Shown here in pieces: positions 1-8,738 of a stretch of DNA of 64,000 nt; position 1 is the stretch's first letter; each line of letters starts with the position of its first letter. A model generated the notes under the pieces. That model saw nothing but the letters and a program-made list of their open reading frames with translations, ran no database searches and was not told the DNA's origin. Origin of the DNA: Azospirillum sp. TSH58 (GTDB lineage Bacteria; Pseudomonadota; Alphaproteobacteria; Azospirillales; Azospirillaceae); NCBI RefSeq assembly GCF_003119115.1, contig NZ_CP022364.1:458501-522500 (forward strand), in the 5' to 3' direction. Position numbers and translations under genes: made by a program.

Positions 1-176
1 ACACCTGCATCGCGCTGCGCACCGCCGTGCTGAAGGACGGCATGATGTATGTCCAGGCCGGCGGCGGCGTGGTCGCGGACAGCGATCCGGAGGCCGAGTA
101 TCAGGAGACCGTCAACAAGTCGATGGCCCTGATCCGCGCCGCGGAGGAAACCGTCCGCGAGACCTCCGCCCGGTAA
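1..176 (+). CDS. trpE: Anthranilate synthase component I, C-terminal end (partial)
   Basis: The reading frame is open from the window edge to a TAA at 174-176 and gives the last 57 residues of a chorismate-binding enzyme. The stretch [13 protein letters not shown] followed by [13 protein letters not shown] is the conserved C-terminal active-site region of TrpE-type anthranilate synthases, which turn chorismate and ammonia or glutamine into anthranilate in tryptophan synthesis. PabB or another chorismate enzyme is possible, but [21 protein letters not shown] is typical of TrpE and the glutamine-amidotransferase partner gene trpG lies 3 kb downstream. The rest of the gene is outside the window. 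Confidence 0.85.
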   Translation, partial: TCIALRTAVLKDGMMYVQAGGGVVADSDPEAEYQETVNKSMALIRAAEETVRETSAR

Positions 177-183
177 GGACCGA

Positions 184-987
184 ATGCCCCTCGATGCGCT
201 GCTGCTGCCGCTGATCATCAAGATCGCGGCGGCGGCCCTGGTGGTCGTCGCCGCCTCGCTGGCGGCGGAGAAGGCCGGTCCCTTCTACGGCGGCATGATC
301 ACCGCCCTGCCCGTCTCCACCGGACCGGCCTTCGTGATGCTCGCGATGGAGCATGGCGACCGCTTCGTCGCCGACGCGGCCCTGTCGGGAATGGTCGGGA
401 ACGCGACGATCGTCCTCTATCTGGCCCTTCTCGTGCGGATCGCCCCGCGCTGGGGCATGCCCGCGACCGTTCTCACCAGCTCCGTCTTCTGGATCGTCGT
501 GGCGGCCAGCCTGCGCTCGGCCGTCGCCTGGACGCTGCCGCTGGCGCTGCTGCTGACCCTGGCCTGCTACGGCATCGCCGCCTGGGCGGTGTCCGCCCCG
601 ATCCCCCAGGACAGGGCGGTCCGGGTGGCGCGGTCGCGCTGGTACGACATCCCGGCCCGCGCCGGTCTCGTCGGCTTGCTGGTCGCCACGGTGACCACGC
701 TCAGCCACAGCATCGGGCCGGCGGCCACCGGCATCGCCGCCGTGTTCCCCATCGCCCTGACCAGCCTGACGGTGATCCTGCACGGCCGCCTGGGCGGCGG
801 CGTGGTCGCCGCGGCGATGCGCAGCGCGCTGCTGACCAACCCCGGCCTCGCCCTGGCGCTGACCACCGCCCATCTGCTGGCCGAACCCGCCGGACGGTTC
901 GTGGCGCTCGGCGCCGCGCTGGCGGTCTCGCTGTCCTGGGCCGGCGGCCTGCTGGTGTGGCGGCTGCGCCGCCCTCAGCCGGTCTGA
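184..987 (+). CDS. Uncharacterised polytopic membrane protein
   Basis: This 267-residue protein starts 7 bases after the trpE stop, with an AAGGA ribosome-binding site before the ATG, so it is probably co-transcribed with trpE. About nine hydrophobic segments are visible (roughly residues 9-28, 38-55, 65-87, 92-109, 112-135, 158-178, 180-198, 203-230 and 236-258), with few charged residues between them. Small-residue-rich helices containing STGP (about 45-48) and a repeat-like GPAATGIAAVFP (about 177-188) suggest two related halves, as in small transporters. I do not recognise the family or a substrate. Its place next to trpE could mean amino acid or aromatic export, but that is only context. 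Confidence 0.75.
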   Translation: MPLDALLLPLIIKIAAAALVVVAASLAAEKAGPFYGGMITALPVSTGPAFVMLAMEHGDRFVADAALSGMVGNATIVLYLALLVRIAPRWGMPATVLTSSVFWIVVAASLRSAVAWTLPLALLLTLACYGIAAWAVSAPIPQDRAVRVARSRWYDIPARAGLVGLLVATVTTLSHSIGPAATGIAAVFPIALTSLTVILHGRLGGGVVAAAMRSALLTNPGLALALTTAHLLAEPAGRFVALGAALAVSLSWAGGLLVWRLRRPQPV

Positions 988-994
988 GTCGGTT

Positions 995-1198
995 TCAGGC
1001 CTGACCGCCGAAGTCGAATCCGGCGCCCTCCACGGCCTTCCTCACCGTTTCCGGGGCGACCCCGCCCTCCACCGCCACGGTGCCGGCGTCGAGGTCCACC
1101 GTCACGGCGGCGCCCGGCGCCAGCTTGCCGATGGCGTTGGTGACGGAGCGGGCGCAGCCGCCGCAGGTCATGCCGCCGACCTTGTAGGTGTCAGCCAT
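995..1198 (-). CDS. Heavy-metal-associated (HMA) domain protein, copper-chaperone-like
   Basis: The 67-residue product is one ferredoxin-like HMA domain with the metal site GMTCGGC (Cys12 and Cys15) in the first loop. This is the size and layout of CopZ-type cytoplasmic copper chaperones, which bind Cu(I) and hand it to P-type ATPases. A GAGGAGA ribosome-binding site precedes the ATG. There is no copper ATPase or CueR-type regulator next to it, so the partner is not visible and other soft metals cannot be excluded. It lies convergent to the upstream membrane-protein gene with only 7 bases between their stop codons. Confidence 0.85.
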   Translation of the reverse strand: MADTYKVGGMTCGGCARSVTNAIGKLAPGAAVTVDLDAGTVAVEGGVAPETVRKAVEGAGFDFGGQA

Positions 1199-1225
1199 GG
1201 AACTCTCCTCAAGCGGAACCGGCGG

Positions 1226-2440
1226 TCACCCGCCGGCGTGATGGGCGCGCACGACGGCGCTGACCGGAACCAGGACGAAGCCGCGTTTCTGCACGTCCGG
1301 CATCCAGGAGGCCAGTGCGTCGATTGTCGCATCGTGCGGGTGGCCGATGGCGATGGCGTAGCCCTGGCGGCGGGCCACCTGCTCCGTCCTGGCCAGCTGG
1401 GCGCGCACCGCCGGCACGGTCATCTCGTTGTCCAGGAAGATGTCGCGCCCGGCGAAGGGCATCTGAAGCTCCCGCGCGATGGTCAGGCCGGCGCTCTTCG
1501 CGGTGGTCCGGCTGTCCAGCCACAACAAGCCGCGCCGCGCGATCTCCCCCAGCACGGGCGCCATGGCCGCATGATCGGCGGTGAAGCGGCTGCCCATGTG
1601 GTTGTTCACCCCGACATAGCCGTCGAAGCTGTCCAGCGCCGTCTTGGTCCGGCGCAGGATCTCCCCCTTGTCCAGAGACACGCGCAGCGCCTGCGGCCCC
1701 GGATCGGCGGAGCCGCTGGGCTCCATGGGGAGATGCAGCATCAGCTCGTGCCCTGCGGCGCGGGCGGCGCGGGCCTGGGCCGGCAGCTCGTGGGCGTAGG
1801 GCAGCCACGCCAGCGTCAGCGGCGCCGGCAGCGACACCGCGCGGTTCGAGCGCTTGCGGTCCACGCCCATGTCGTCGATGACGATGGCGATGGCCGGCTT
1901 GCCCGGCGGCGCGCGGAAGGGCAGCGCGTTCTTCTTCCACAGCGGCGATCCGGGGGCCACCTTGGGCGGCTCCAGCGGGGCGACGGGGGGCGGCAGCATC
2001 GCCACCACCGGCTTCGGCGTCAGGGCCGGCGGCGGGGGCGGCGTGGGAACCGGAACGGGGGCCGGGGCTTCCGTCACCTGCGGAGCCGGAGCCGGCGCGG
2101 GCGCGGCGTCGGGCTCGCGCGGGGCCGGCGGCTCCGGCTGGGGCGGAGTCTCCGCGACCTTGGGCGGGGGCGGCTTGACCGGCGCTGCGGCGGGCGGGAT
2201 GGCCGGGGCGATGACCGGCGCCTCGCGCTCCAGGACGGTCTCCGTCTCCGGCGCGTCGCGCCCGATGATGAAGCGCGCGCCGAGCGCCACCGCGAAGACC
2301 GCGATCACCCCGGCCAGCGCCAGCAGGATCGGGGAGACGGCGCGCCCCGGCGCCGCCCGCCCGGATGCGGCGGCCGGCACTTTCGGCGATGGCTTCCGTG
2401 CCGCCGCCTTCTGGGGCTTGCGCGGCGATTTTCTGGCCAT
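1226..2440 (-). CDS. Divergent polysaccharide deacetylase (YibQ/DUF610 family), membrane-anchored
   Basis: From the ATG at 2440 the protein has 404 residues. A GTG 48 bases upstream would add 16 residues. After a basic N-terminus there is one membrane helix (about 36-60), then a proline/alanine-rich linker (about 72-175), then the catalytic-like domain (about 182-400). That domain carries the family signatures AIVIDDMG (Asp189, Asp190), HELMLHLPMEP (His231, His236), NNHMGSRFT (His281), LDSRTT and IGHPHDATI (His367, His369). The family is a divergent branch of NodB-type deacetylases, predicted to act in the periplasm on envelope polysaccharide; its substrate is not established. The long Pro-rich linker probably spans part of the periplasm. 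Confidence 0.8.
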   Translation of the reverse strand: MARKSPRKPQKAAARKPSPKVPAAASGRAAPGRAVSPILLALAGVIAVFAVALGARFIIGRDAPETETVLEREAPVIAPAIPPAAAPVKPPPPKVAETPPQPEPPAPREPDAAPAPAPAPQVTEAPAPVPVPTPPPPPALTPKPVVAMLPPPVAPLEPPKVAPGSPLWKKNALPFRAPPGKPAIAIVIDDMGVDRKRSNRAVSLPAPLTLAWLPYAHELPAQARAARAAGHELMLHLPMEPSGSADPGPQALRVSLDKGEILRRTKTALDSFDGYVGVNNHMGSRFTADHAAMAPVLGEIARRGLLWLDSRTTAKSAGLTIARELQMPFAGRDIFLDNEMTVPAVRAQLARTEQVARRQGYAIAIGHPHDATIDALASWMPDVQKRGFVLVPVSAVVRAHHAGG

Positions 2441-2559
2441 GGGAAGGAATCTCGAACCCTGGTTTCCGGTTTGCGCGCAAGGTGGCACCCCCGCACCGTC
2501 CCTGCAACAGCGGAGCGGGGTGGAGGCGTCCGCCGGCTGGGACTATGCTGTGACCCGCC

Positions 2560-3018
2560 ATGCTCCGCACCCTCATCCTCCTGACGTTTCTCGTCACCGC
2601 CGGCCCCGCCCTCGCCAACGAGGTCCGCTGCCCGCCCAGCCTGACCGTGCAGGCCCAGCCGGAGGCGCCCGGCGGCTGGTCGCCCTACCCGGCGAAGGAC
2701 CAGCACGCCTTCGCGGGCGTCACGCTGGTCGAAGGCGACCGGGCGGCGCGGATGGCCGACCCCGCCCTGGCCGCCGCCCCGGCGGGACTGGAACCGGACC
2801 GCAGCCTGCGGCGGGGCCGATCGGAAACCCGGCAATGGGACTTCCCCGCCGCCCGTCGCGACAGCGTCTTCCTGATCTGCCGCTACGGCGGGACGCAGGC
2901 CACGCTGGCCATCGACCTGCCGCGCACCGTGCGGCGCTGCCAGATCACCGAGGAGACCGACGCGCGGGGCATCGTCCTGGCCAAGCCCGCGACGCCGCCG
3001 CAGTTCCTCTGCCGCTAA
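2560..3018 (+). CDS. Small secreted protein, STY0301-like
   Basis: The 152-residue product begins with a clear Sec signal peptide (hydrophobic residues 3-17, likely cleavage after ALA at residue 19). The mature part is about 133 residues with four cysteines, which could form two disulfides in the periplasm. The pattern CPPSL near the start, a GWSPY motif, WDF in the middle and CRYGG followed by a beta-rich stretch and a further cysteine resembles the STY0301 family of unknown function; this is by pattern recall and is not certain. It is divergent from the deacetylase gene, with about 119 bases between the two starts. Confidence 0.65.
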   Translation: MLRTLILLTFLVTAGPALANEVRCPPSLTVQAQPEAPGGWSPYPAKDQHAFAGVTLVEGDRAARMADPALAAAPAGLEPDRSLRRGRSETRQWDFPAARRDSVFLICRYGGTQATLAIDLPRTVRRCQITEETDARGIVLAKPATPPQFLCR

Positions 3019-3200
3019 CCCCTTACCACTGAGTCTCCGCCAGATCGAGGTTCGGACGGGCTGGAAATCCACGGCTCCAGCCGCTAGGGTACCCGCCTTG
3101 GAACAAGGCCGGAACGCTGGTCCGGGACGATCGGGCCGTGAACGGCGGGCCGGAAAAGACGGACCGGAAACGACAGGCCGGAAGGATGCCGGGGCGCCCC

Positions 3201-3791
3201 ATGCTGCTGCTCATCGATAATTACGACAGCTTCACCTACAACCTCGTCCATTACCTGGGCGAACTGGGCGCCGAGCTGGACGTCCGCCGCAACGACAGCC
3301 TGACGGTGGAGGAGGCCATGGCGCTCCGCCCCGAAGGGATCGTGCTGTCGCCCGGCCCCTGCGACCCGGACAAGGCGGGCATCTGCCTGCCGCTGATCGA
3401 CGCCGCCGCCAAGGCCGGCGTTCCGCTGATGGGCGTGTGCCTGGGCCATCAGGCCATCGGGCAGGCCTTCGGCGGCACGGTGCTGCGCGCCCCGGTGCCG
3501 ATGCACGGCAAGGTCGACCGCATGTTCCACCAGGGTCGCGGCGTCCTGAAGGACCTGCCCTCGCCCTTCCGGGCCACCCGCTACCACTCGCTGATCGTCG
3601 AGCGCGCCACCCTGCCCGCCTGCCTGGAAGTCACCGGCGAGACGGAGGACGGCCTGATCATGGCGCTGTCCCACCGCGAGCTGCCGATCCACGGCGTGCA
3701 GTTCCACCCGGAGAGCATCGAGAGCGAGCACGGGCACAAGATCCTGGAGAATTTCCTGAACACGACCCGCCGGCTGGAGACCGCCGCATGA
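3201..3791 (+). CDS. trpG: Anthranilate synthase component II (glutamine amidotransferase)
   Basis: The 196-residue class I glutamine amidotransferase supplies ammonia to TrpE for anthranilate synthesis. It opens with [18 protein letters not shown] and carries the nucleophile Cys80 in GVCLGHQ and the His169/Glu171 pair in QFHPESI. The ATG at 3201 is chosen because the protein family begins at this LLLIDNYDS strand. In-frame starts at 3138 and 3186 would add an unsupported basic tail, although the best GGAAGG ribosome-binding match lies nearer the ATG at 3186. The stop overlaps the trpD start (ATGA), so trpGDC is one translationally coupled unit. The same subunit may also serve folate (PabA) synthesis. 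Confidence 0.93.
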   Translation: MLLLIDNYDSFTYNLVHYLGELGAELDVRRNDSLTVEEAMALRPEGIVLSPGPCDPDKAGICLPLIDAAAKAGVPLMGVCLGHQAIGQAFGGTVLRAPVPMHGKVDRMFHQGRGVLKDLPSPFRATRYHSLIVERATLPACLEVTGETEDGLIMALSHRELPIHGVQFHPESIESEHGHKILENFLNTTRRLETAA

Positions 3792-4846
3792 GCACGCCGT
3801 CCGCGCCGCACGGCGACCTGACCGACATGAAGGCCATCCTCGCCAAGGTCGCCGCCGGCAACGCCCTGAGCGAGCCGGAGGCCTCGCTGGCCTTCGACAT
3901 CATCATGTCGGGCAACGCCACCCCGTCGCAGATGGGCGGCTTCCTGATGGCGCTGCGCGTGCGCGGCGAGACGGTGGACGAGATCACCGGGGCCGCCCGC
4001 GTCATGCGCGCCAAGGCCATCCCGGTGGAGGCGCCCGAGGGCACCATCGACACCTGCGGCACCGGCGGCGACGGGTCGGGCACCTACAACATCTCGACGG
4101 CGGCGGCGATCGTCATCGCGGCCTGCGGCGTTCCGGTCGCCAAGCACGGCAACCGCGCCATGTCCTCCAAGTCGGGCGCCGCCGACGTGCTGGGCGCGCT
4201 GGGCGTCAACCTGGACTGCGACATGGGTCTGGTGCGCAAGGCCCTGTGGGACGCCCGCATCGGCTTCCTGATGGCGCCGCGCCACCACCTCGCCATGCGC
4301 AACGTCGGCCCGACCCGCGTCGAGCTGGGCACCCGCACCATCTTCAACCTGCTGGGCCCGCTGTCCAACCCGGCCAGCGCCAAGCGCCAGCTTCTCGGCG
4401 TCTACGCGAAGCAGTGGGTGGAGCCGCTGGCCCATGTGCTGAAGCGGCTGGGGTCGGAGGCCGCCTGGATCGTCCATGGCTCCGACGGGCTGGACGAGAT
4501 CACCACCACCGGCCCGACCACCGTCGCCCAGCTGAAGGACGGCGAGGTCACGGTGTTCGAGATCGAGCCCGAGCAGGCCGGAATCTTCCGCGCCCGGCCG
4601 GAGCTTCTGAAGGGCGGCGACTCCCATGTGAACGCCGAGGCCATCCGCGCGCTGTTCGACGGCGCCCAGGGCGCCTACCGCGACATCGTGCTGCTGAACG
4701 CCGCCGCCGCGCTGCATGTGGCGGGCAAGGCCGGCGACCTGAAGGAAGGCGTCGAGCAGGCCCGCCACGCCATCGACAGCGGCGCCGCCCGCGCCGTGCT
4801 CCAACACCTCGTGTCCATTACCAACGAACCGGTTGCCGCGCCATGA
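3788..4846 (+). CDS. trpD: Anthranilate phosphoribosyltransferase
   Basis: TrpD joins anthranilate to phosphoribosyl pyrophosphate, the second step of tryptophan synthesis. The 352-residue product has the expected length. It shows the pyrophosphate-binding [14 protein letters not shown] loop, the [21 protein letters not shown] motif region and [13 protein letters not shown], all diagnostic of the family. The ATG at 3788 overlaps the trpG stop. The frame is open further upstream through trpG, but that is a shadow frame. The stop overlaps the trpC start. Confidence 0.96.
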   Translation: MSTPSAPHGDLTDMKAILAKVAAGNALSEPEASLAFDIIMSGNATPSQMGGFLMALRVRGETVDEITGAARVMRAKAIPVEAPEGTIDTCGTGGDGSGTYNISTAAAIVIAACGVPVAKHGNRAMSSKSGAADVLGALGVNLDCDMGLVRKALWDARIGFLMAPRHHLAMRNVGPTRVELGTRTIFNLLGPLSNPASAKRQLLGVYAKQWVEPLAHVLKRLGSEAAWIVHGSDGLDEITTTGPTTVAQLKDGEVTVFEIEPEQAGIFRARPELLKGGDSHVNAEAIRALFDGAQGAYRDIVLLNAAAALHVAGKAGDLKEGVEQARHAIDSGAARAVLQHLVSITNEPVAAP

Positions 4847-5631
4847 GCGACGTCCTGACCCGCATCTGCGACGACAAGCGCGCGCTGGTCCAAGCCCGCA
4901 AGTCCGCCCGCCCGCTGTCCGCGGTGGAGGACGCCGCCAGCAGCGCCGACCCGGCGCGCGGCTTCATCCGCGCCCTGCGCCGCACGGTGGACGGGGGCCG
5001 CTACGGCCTGATCGCCGAAATCAAGAAGGCCAGCCCGTCCAAGGGCCTAATCCGCCCGGACTTCGACCCGCCGTCGCTGGCCCGCGCCTACCGCGAGGGC
5101 GGCGCCACCTGCCTGTCGGTGCTGACCGACGAGCCCTATTTCCAGGGCTGCGACGACTATCTGCTGGCCGCCCGCGCCGCGGTGGACCTGCCGGTGCTGC
5201 GCAAGGACTTCATGGTCGATCCCTACCAGATCGCCGAATCCCGCGCGCTCGGCGCCGACTGCATCCTGATCATCATGGCGGCGCTGAGCGACGCGCAGGC
5301 CGCCGAGATCGAGGACGCCGCCATCGCCTGGGGCCTGGACGTGCTGGTCGAGGTGCACAACCGCGAGGAGCTGGACCGCGCGCTGGCGCTGAAGACCCCG
5401 CTTCTGGGGGTGAACAACCGGAACCTGAAGACGCTGGCGGTGGACATCGCCACGACGGAGGACCTGGCCGCCCATGTGCCCGCCGACCGGATGCTGGTGG
5501 CCGAAAGCGGCCTCTACAGCCCGGCGGACCTGTCGCGCATGGCGGCGGTCGGCGCGCGTTGTTTCCTGGTCGGTGAATCGCTGATGCGGCAGGAGGATGT
5601 GACCGCGGCCACCCGCGCCCTGCTCGCCTGA
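4843..5631 (+). CDS. trpC: Indole-3-glycerol phosphate synthase
   Basis: TrpC closes the indole ring from carboxyphenylamino-deoxyribulose phosphate. The 262-residue TIM-barrel has the family motifs: [12 protein letters not shown] (catalytic Lys), [32 protein letters not shown] and [11 protein letters not shown], with the phosphate-binding VGESLMR at the end. It is the monofunctional form, not fused to TrpF. The ATG overlaps the trpD stop (ATGA). trpF, trpB and trpA are not in the window. Confidence 0.96.
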   Translation: MSDVLTRICDDKRALVQARKSARPLSAVEDAASSADPARGFIRALRRTVDGGRYGLIAEIKKASPSKGLIRPDFDPPSLARAYREGGATCLSVLTDEPYFQGCDDYLLAARAAVDLPVLRKDFMVDPYQIAESRALGADCILIIMAALSDAQAAEIEDAAIAWGLDVLVEVHNREELDRALALKTPLLGVNNRNLKTLAVDIATTEDLAAHVPADRMLVAESGLYSPADLSRMAAVGARCFLVGESLMRQEDVTAATRALLA

Positions 5632-5666
5632 CACCAAAGAACAAAGCAATGGGGAGGAGCGACGCC

Positions 5667-6128
5667 GTGCCGAACGTGACCATTGCCCGTGAAAGCCCGC
5701 TCCAGGACGAGGTGGTCCAGCTCATCGAGGAGTTGGACCGCTATCTGGGCGACCTGTACCCGGCCGAGAGCAACCATCTGCTCGACCTGCAGTCGCTGGC
5801 GAAGCCCGACATCCGCTTCCTGGTCGCCCGGCGGTCGGGGACCGTGGTCGGCTGCGGCGCCATGCGCATCGACACCGAGGACGGCTATGGCGAGGTCAAG
5901 CGGATGTTCGTCCAGCCGACCGCCCGCGGCGGCCAGATCGGGCGCCGCCTTCTGGAGCGCATCGAGGACGAGGCCCGCGCCGCCGGGCTGTCCCTGCTGC
6001 GGCTGGAGACCGGCGTCTATCAGGACGAAGCCATCGCGCTTTACCGCAAACAGGGCTTCACCGACCGCGGTCCGTTCGGCCCCTACGGGCCGGACCCGCT
6101 GAGCCTGTTCATGGAGAAACCTTTATGA
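5667..6128 (+). CDS. GNAT family N-acetyltransferase
   Basis: The GTG at 5667 is preferred because a strong GGGGAGGAG ribosome-binding site sits 7 bases before it; the ATG at 5649 lies upstream of that site. This gives 153 residues. The acetyl-CoA-binding motif is seen as [31 protein letters not shown] (about residues 78-108, with the Q/RxxGxG/A-type loop GGQIG), followed by [19 protein letters not shown] typical of the C-terminal strand. The substrate is unknown. It sits 35 bases after trpC and its stop overlaps the moaC start, so it may be in the same transcript. Confidence 0.85.
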   Translation: MPNVTIARESPLQDEVVQLIEELDRYLGDLYPAESNHLLDLQSLAKPDIRFLVARRSGTVVGCGAMRIDTEDGYGEVKRMFVQPTARGGQIGRRLLERIEDEARAAGLSLLRLETGVYQDEAIALYRKQGFTDRGPFGPYGPDPLSLFMEKPL

Positions 6129-6619
6129 CCGACCAGCCCGCAAGCGGCTTCACCCATTTCGACGCCGAAGGCCGCGCGGTGATGGTGGACGTGTCCGGCA
6201 AGGCCGACACGGAACGCACGGCGACCGCCCGCGGCTCCGTTCTCATGCAGCCGGAAACGCTGGCCCTCATCCTCCAGGGCGGCGTCAAGAAGGGCGACGT
6301 GCTGTCGGTGGCCCGGCTGGCCGGCATCATGGGGGCCAAGCGCACGCCGGACCTGATCCCGCTGTGCCATCCGCTGATGCTGACCTCGGTCAAGGTGGAC
6401 CTGACCTGCGACCCCGAGCGCAACGCCGTGGACATCACCGCCACCTGCAAGCTGAGGGGCCAGACCGGCGTGGAGATGGAGGCGTTGACCGCCGTGTCGG
6501 TGGCGGCGCTGACCGTCTACGACATGTGCAAGGCGGTGGACCGCGGCATGACCATCACCGAGGTGAAGCTGCTCCACAAGGCCGGCGGCAAGAGCGGCGA
6601 ATGGGGGAGCGCCGCCTGA
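6125..6619 (+). CDS. moaC: Cyclic pyranopterin monophosphate synthase
   Basis: MoaC makes cyclic pyranopterin monophosphate from the MoaA product in molybdenum cofactor synthesis. The 164-residue protein has the family signatures [18 protein letters not shown], the active-site [40 protein letters not shown] and a lysine-rich end. It overlaps the acetyltransferase stop by four bases and its own TGA overlaps the moeA ATG by one base, so the three genes are translationally coupled. Confidence 0.96.
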   Translation: MTDQPASGFTHFDAEGRAVMVDVSGKADTERTATARGSVLMQPETLALILQGGVKKGDVLSVARLAGIMGAKRTPDLIPLCHPLMLTSVKVDLTCDPERNAVDITATCKLRGQTGVEMEALTAVSVAALTVYDMCKAVDRGMTITEVKLLHKAGGKSGEWGSAA

Positions 6620-7836
6620 TGCTGCAGGTCGGGGAGGCCCGCGCCCGCATCCTTGCCGCCTTCACCGCCCTGCCGGCGGAGGCGGTGCCGCTGCCCGACG
6701 CGCTGGGGCGCGTCCTGGCGGAGCCCGCCGTCGCCCGCCTGACCCAGCCGCCCTTCGCCGCCGCCGCCATGGACGGCTGGGCCGTCCGCGCCGCCGACAT
6801 CGTCCAGGCGTCGGCGGAGGCGCCCGTCACTCTGCGCCGCATCGGCGAATCCGCCGCCGGCCACGCCTTCGCCGGATCGGTCGGCGCGGGCGAGGCCGTG
6901 CGCATCTTCACCGGCGCCCCCGTGCCCGCCGGGGCCGACGCCGTGGTGATGCAGGAGGATTGCGAGGATGCCGGCGACCGCGTGCGCGTCGGACGCGCCG
7001 TGCCCTCGGGCCGCTTCATCCGTCCTGCCGGCCTCGATTTCACCGCGGGAGAGGACCTGCTTCCCAAGGGACGCTTGCTGACCGCCCGCGACGTCGCCCT
7101 GGCCGCCGCCGCCAACCTGCCCTGGCTGCGCGTCCACCGCCGCCCGCGGGTCGCCGTGCTCGCCACCGGGGACGAGATCGCCCTGCCCGGCGATCCGCTG
7201 GGGCCGAGCCAGATCGTCAGCTCCAACGCGCTCGGCCTGTGCGCGCTGGTCGCCAGCCAGGGCGGCGTCGCCCACAATCTCGGCGTGGCGAAGGACGATC
7301 CGCAACATCTCGCCGCCATGGCCGCCGGGGCGGCCGGCTGCGACCTGCTGGTGACCACGGGCGGCGCCTCGCAAGGCGAGCACGACCATGTGCGCGACGT
7401 GCTGGGCGGGCTGTCGCTGGACTTCTACCGGGTCGCCATGAAGCCCGGTAAGCCGTTGATTTTCGGAACGGCGAACGGCGTGCCGCTGCTCGGCCTGCCC
7501 GGCAACCCGGTGTCCACCGGCGTGGCCGCCGTGCTGTTCCTGGTGCCCCTGCTGCGCCGTCTCCAAGGGTTGCCCGCTGAGAACGCGACGCTCACCGTCA
7601 CGCTCGGCGCGCCGCTGAAGGCCAACGACGACCGCACCGACTTCCTGCGCGCCACCCTGTCCCCCGGACCGGACGGCGGGCCGGTCGCGACCCCCTTCCC
7701 GCGCCAGGACAGCGCGATGATGTCCCGGCTGGCCCAGGCCGATGCCCTGATCGTCCGCGAGCCTCACGCCGCCGCCGCCGCCATCGGCGACCGGGTGACG
7801 GTGATCCCGTTGAACGGTGGTGCCCTGTCGCTTTAA
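6619..7836 (+). CDS. moeA: Molybdopterin molybdenumtransferase
   Basis: MoeA inserts molybdate into adenylylated molybdopterin. The ATG at 6619 has a GGGGGAG site about 10 bases upstream and gives 405 residues, the usual length. The frame upstream of it is a shadow of moaC. Signatures include AAAMDGWAVRAADI, IFTGAPVPAGADAVVMQED, RPAGLDF, VAVLATGDEI, the MoCF-domain TTGGASQGEHDHVRDVL and FYRVAMKPGKPLIFG, LLGLPGNPVST. The last two motifs bind the cofactor and metal. It forms a pathway pair with moaC. Confidence 0.96.
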   Translation: MLQVGEARARILAAFTALPAEAVPLPDALGRVLAEPAVARLTQPPFAAAAMDGWAVRAADIVQASAEAPVTLRRIGESAAGHAFAGSVGAGEAVRIFTGAPVPAGADAVVMQEDCEDAGDRVRVGRAVPSGRFIRPAGLDFTAGEDLLPKGRLLTARDVALAAAANLPWLRVHRRPRVAVLATGDEIALPGDPLGPSQIVSSNALGLCALVASQGGVAHNLGVAKDDPQHLAAMAAGAAGCDLLVTTGGASQGEHDHVRDVLGGLSLDFYRVAMKPGKPLIFGTANGVPLLGLPGNPVSTGVAAVLFLVPLLRRLQGLPAENATLTVTLGAPLKANDDRTDFLRATLSPGPDGGPVATPFPRQDSAMMSRLAQADALIVREPHAAAAAIGDRVTVIPLNGGALSL

Positions 7837-7905
7837 TCCGTTCCGCACCGCGAATCCCTTTGGGAGTCCTGTCCGTCGATTTGCGATTGATTTCATCCGT
7901 AGGGC

Positions 7906-7944
7906 TTGACGGGGGTTAAGAACCAAACTAGAACATGATGGAAC
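7906..7944 (+). promoter_or_regulatory. lexA promoter and SOS (LexA) operator
   Basis: A sigma70-type promoter TTGACG (7906-7911), 17-base spacer and TAGAAC (7929-7934) precede lexA. The GAAC-N7-GAAC sequence at 7920-7934 is the reverse complement of GTTC-N7-GTTC, the LexA box known from alphaproteobacteria, and its second half-site is part of the -10 element. A third GAAC follows at 7941-7944, six bases later. The layout predicts LexA autorepression; operator identity is from known consensus, not tested. Confidence 0.8.
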
Positions 7945-7992
7945 GTTTTGCTTTTGTTCCATATCTAGTGCGGAACCGGTCGGGAGGCACAA

Positions 7993-8691
7993 ATGCTCAC
8001 GCGCAAGCAGCATGAATTGCTGCTTTTCATCAACGAGCGGCTCGGGCAGGGCGGTGTGTCCCCTTCCTTCGACGAAATGAAGGACGCTCTCAACCTGAAG
8101 TCCAAGTCGGGCATCCACCGCCTGATCACGGGGCTGGAGGAGCGCGGCTTCATCCGCCGCCTGCCCCACCGCGCCCGCGCGCTTGAGGTGCTGCGCCTGC
8201 CGGAGGGGCTGGAGACCGCCCGCACCCGGCCGCCGCGCGCCAAGTTCCAGCCCAACGTCATCAAGGGCGACTTCAGCTTCGCGGGACGGGAGGCGAACCC
8301 GGCGTCCGAATCCGTGCAGCTTCCGCTCTACGGCCGGATCGCCGCGGGCACGCCCATCGAGGCGTTGCGCGACGGCTCCGCCTTCGTGGACATTCCCGCC
8401 GCCATGCTCGGCATGGGCGACCATTACGCGCTGGAAGTGGCCGGCGATTCCATGGTGGAAGCCGGAATCCTCGACCATGACACGGTGGTCATCCAGCGGT
8501 GCGACAGCGCGGAGAACGGCTCCATCGTGGTCGCCCTGGTCGACGACGCCGAGGTCACGCTGAAGCGCCTGCGCCGCAAGGGCAACACCGTGGCGCTTGA
8601 ACCCGCGAACGCCGCCTACGAGACGCGCATCTTCGGCGCCGACCGGGTTCGGGTGCAGGGCCGCCTCGTCGGTCTGGTGCGGAAATACTGA
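7993..8691 (+). CDS. lexA: LexA repressor, SOS regulator
   Basis: The 232-residue protein starts at an ATG with a CGGGAGG ribosome-binding site. It has the N-terminal winged helix ([13 protein letters not shown], then [20 protein letters not shown] as recognition region, residues 1-70), a linker of about 40 residues that is longer than in E. coli, and the S24 peptidase-like C-terminal half. Self-cleavage is expected at Ala118-Gly119 in [10 protein letters not shown], with Ser153 (AGDSMVEAG) and Lys191 (VTLKRL) as the catalytic pair. RecA filaments on damaged DNA would trigger cleavage. It has its own operator upstream. Confidence 0.96.
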   Translation: MLTRKQHELLLFINERLGQGGVSPSFDEMKDALNLKSKSGIHRLITGLEERGFIRRLPHRARALEVLRLPEGLETARTRPPRAKFQPNVIKGDFSFAGREANPASESVQLPLYGRIAAGTPIEALRDGSAFVDIPAAMLGMGDHYALEVAGDSMVEAGILDHDTVVIQRCDSAENGSIVVALVDDAEVTLKRLRRKGNTVALEPANAAYETRIFGADRVRVQGRLVGLVRKY

Positions 8692-8702
8692 GCGCAGGAC
8701 GC

Positions 8703-8738
8703 ACCGGGGCGGCGGTTCAGCGCGCCCCGGTCTTTCCA
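8703..8738 (+). terminator. Terminator after lexA, overlapping the comEC 3' end
   Basis: ACCGGGGCG (8703-8711) pairs perfectly with CGCCCCGGT (8723-8731), followed by a short pyrimidine run TCTTTCC. It sits 11 bases after the lexA stop and spans the convergent comEC stop codon, so it may serve both genes. The T-run is weak. Confidence 0.5.
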
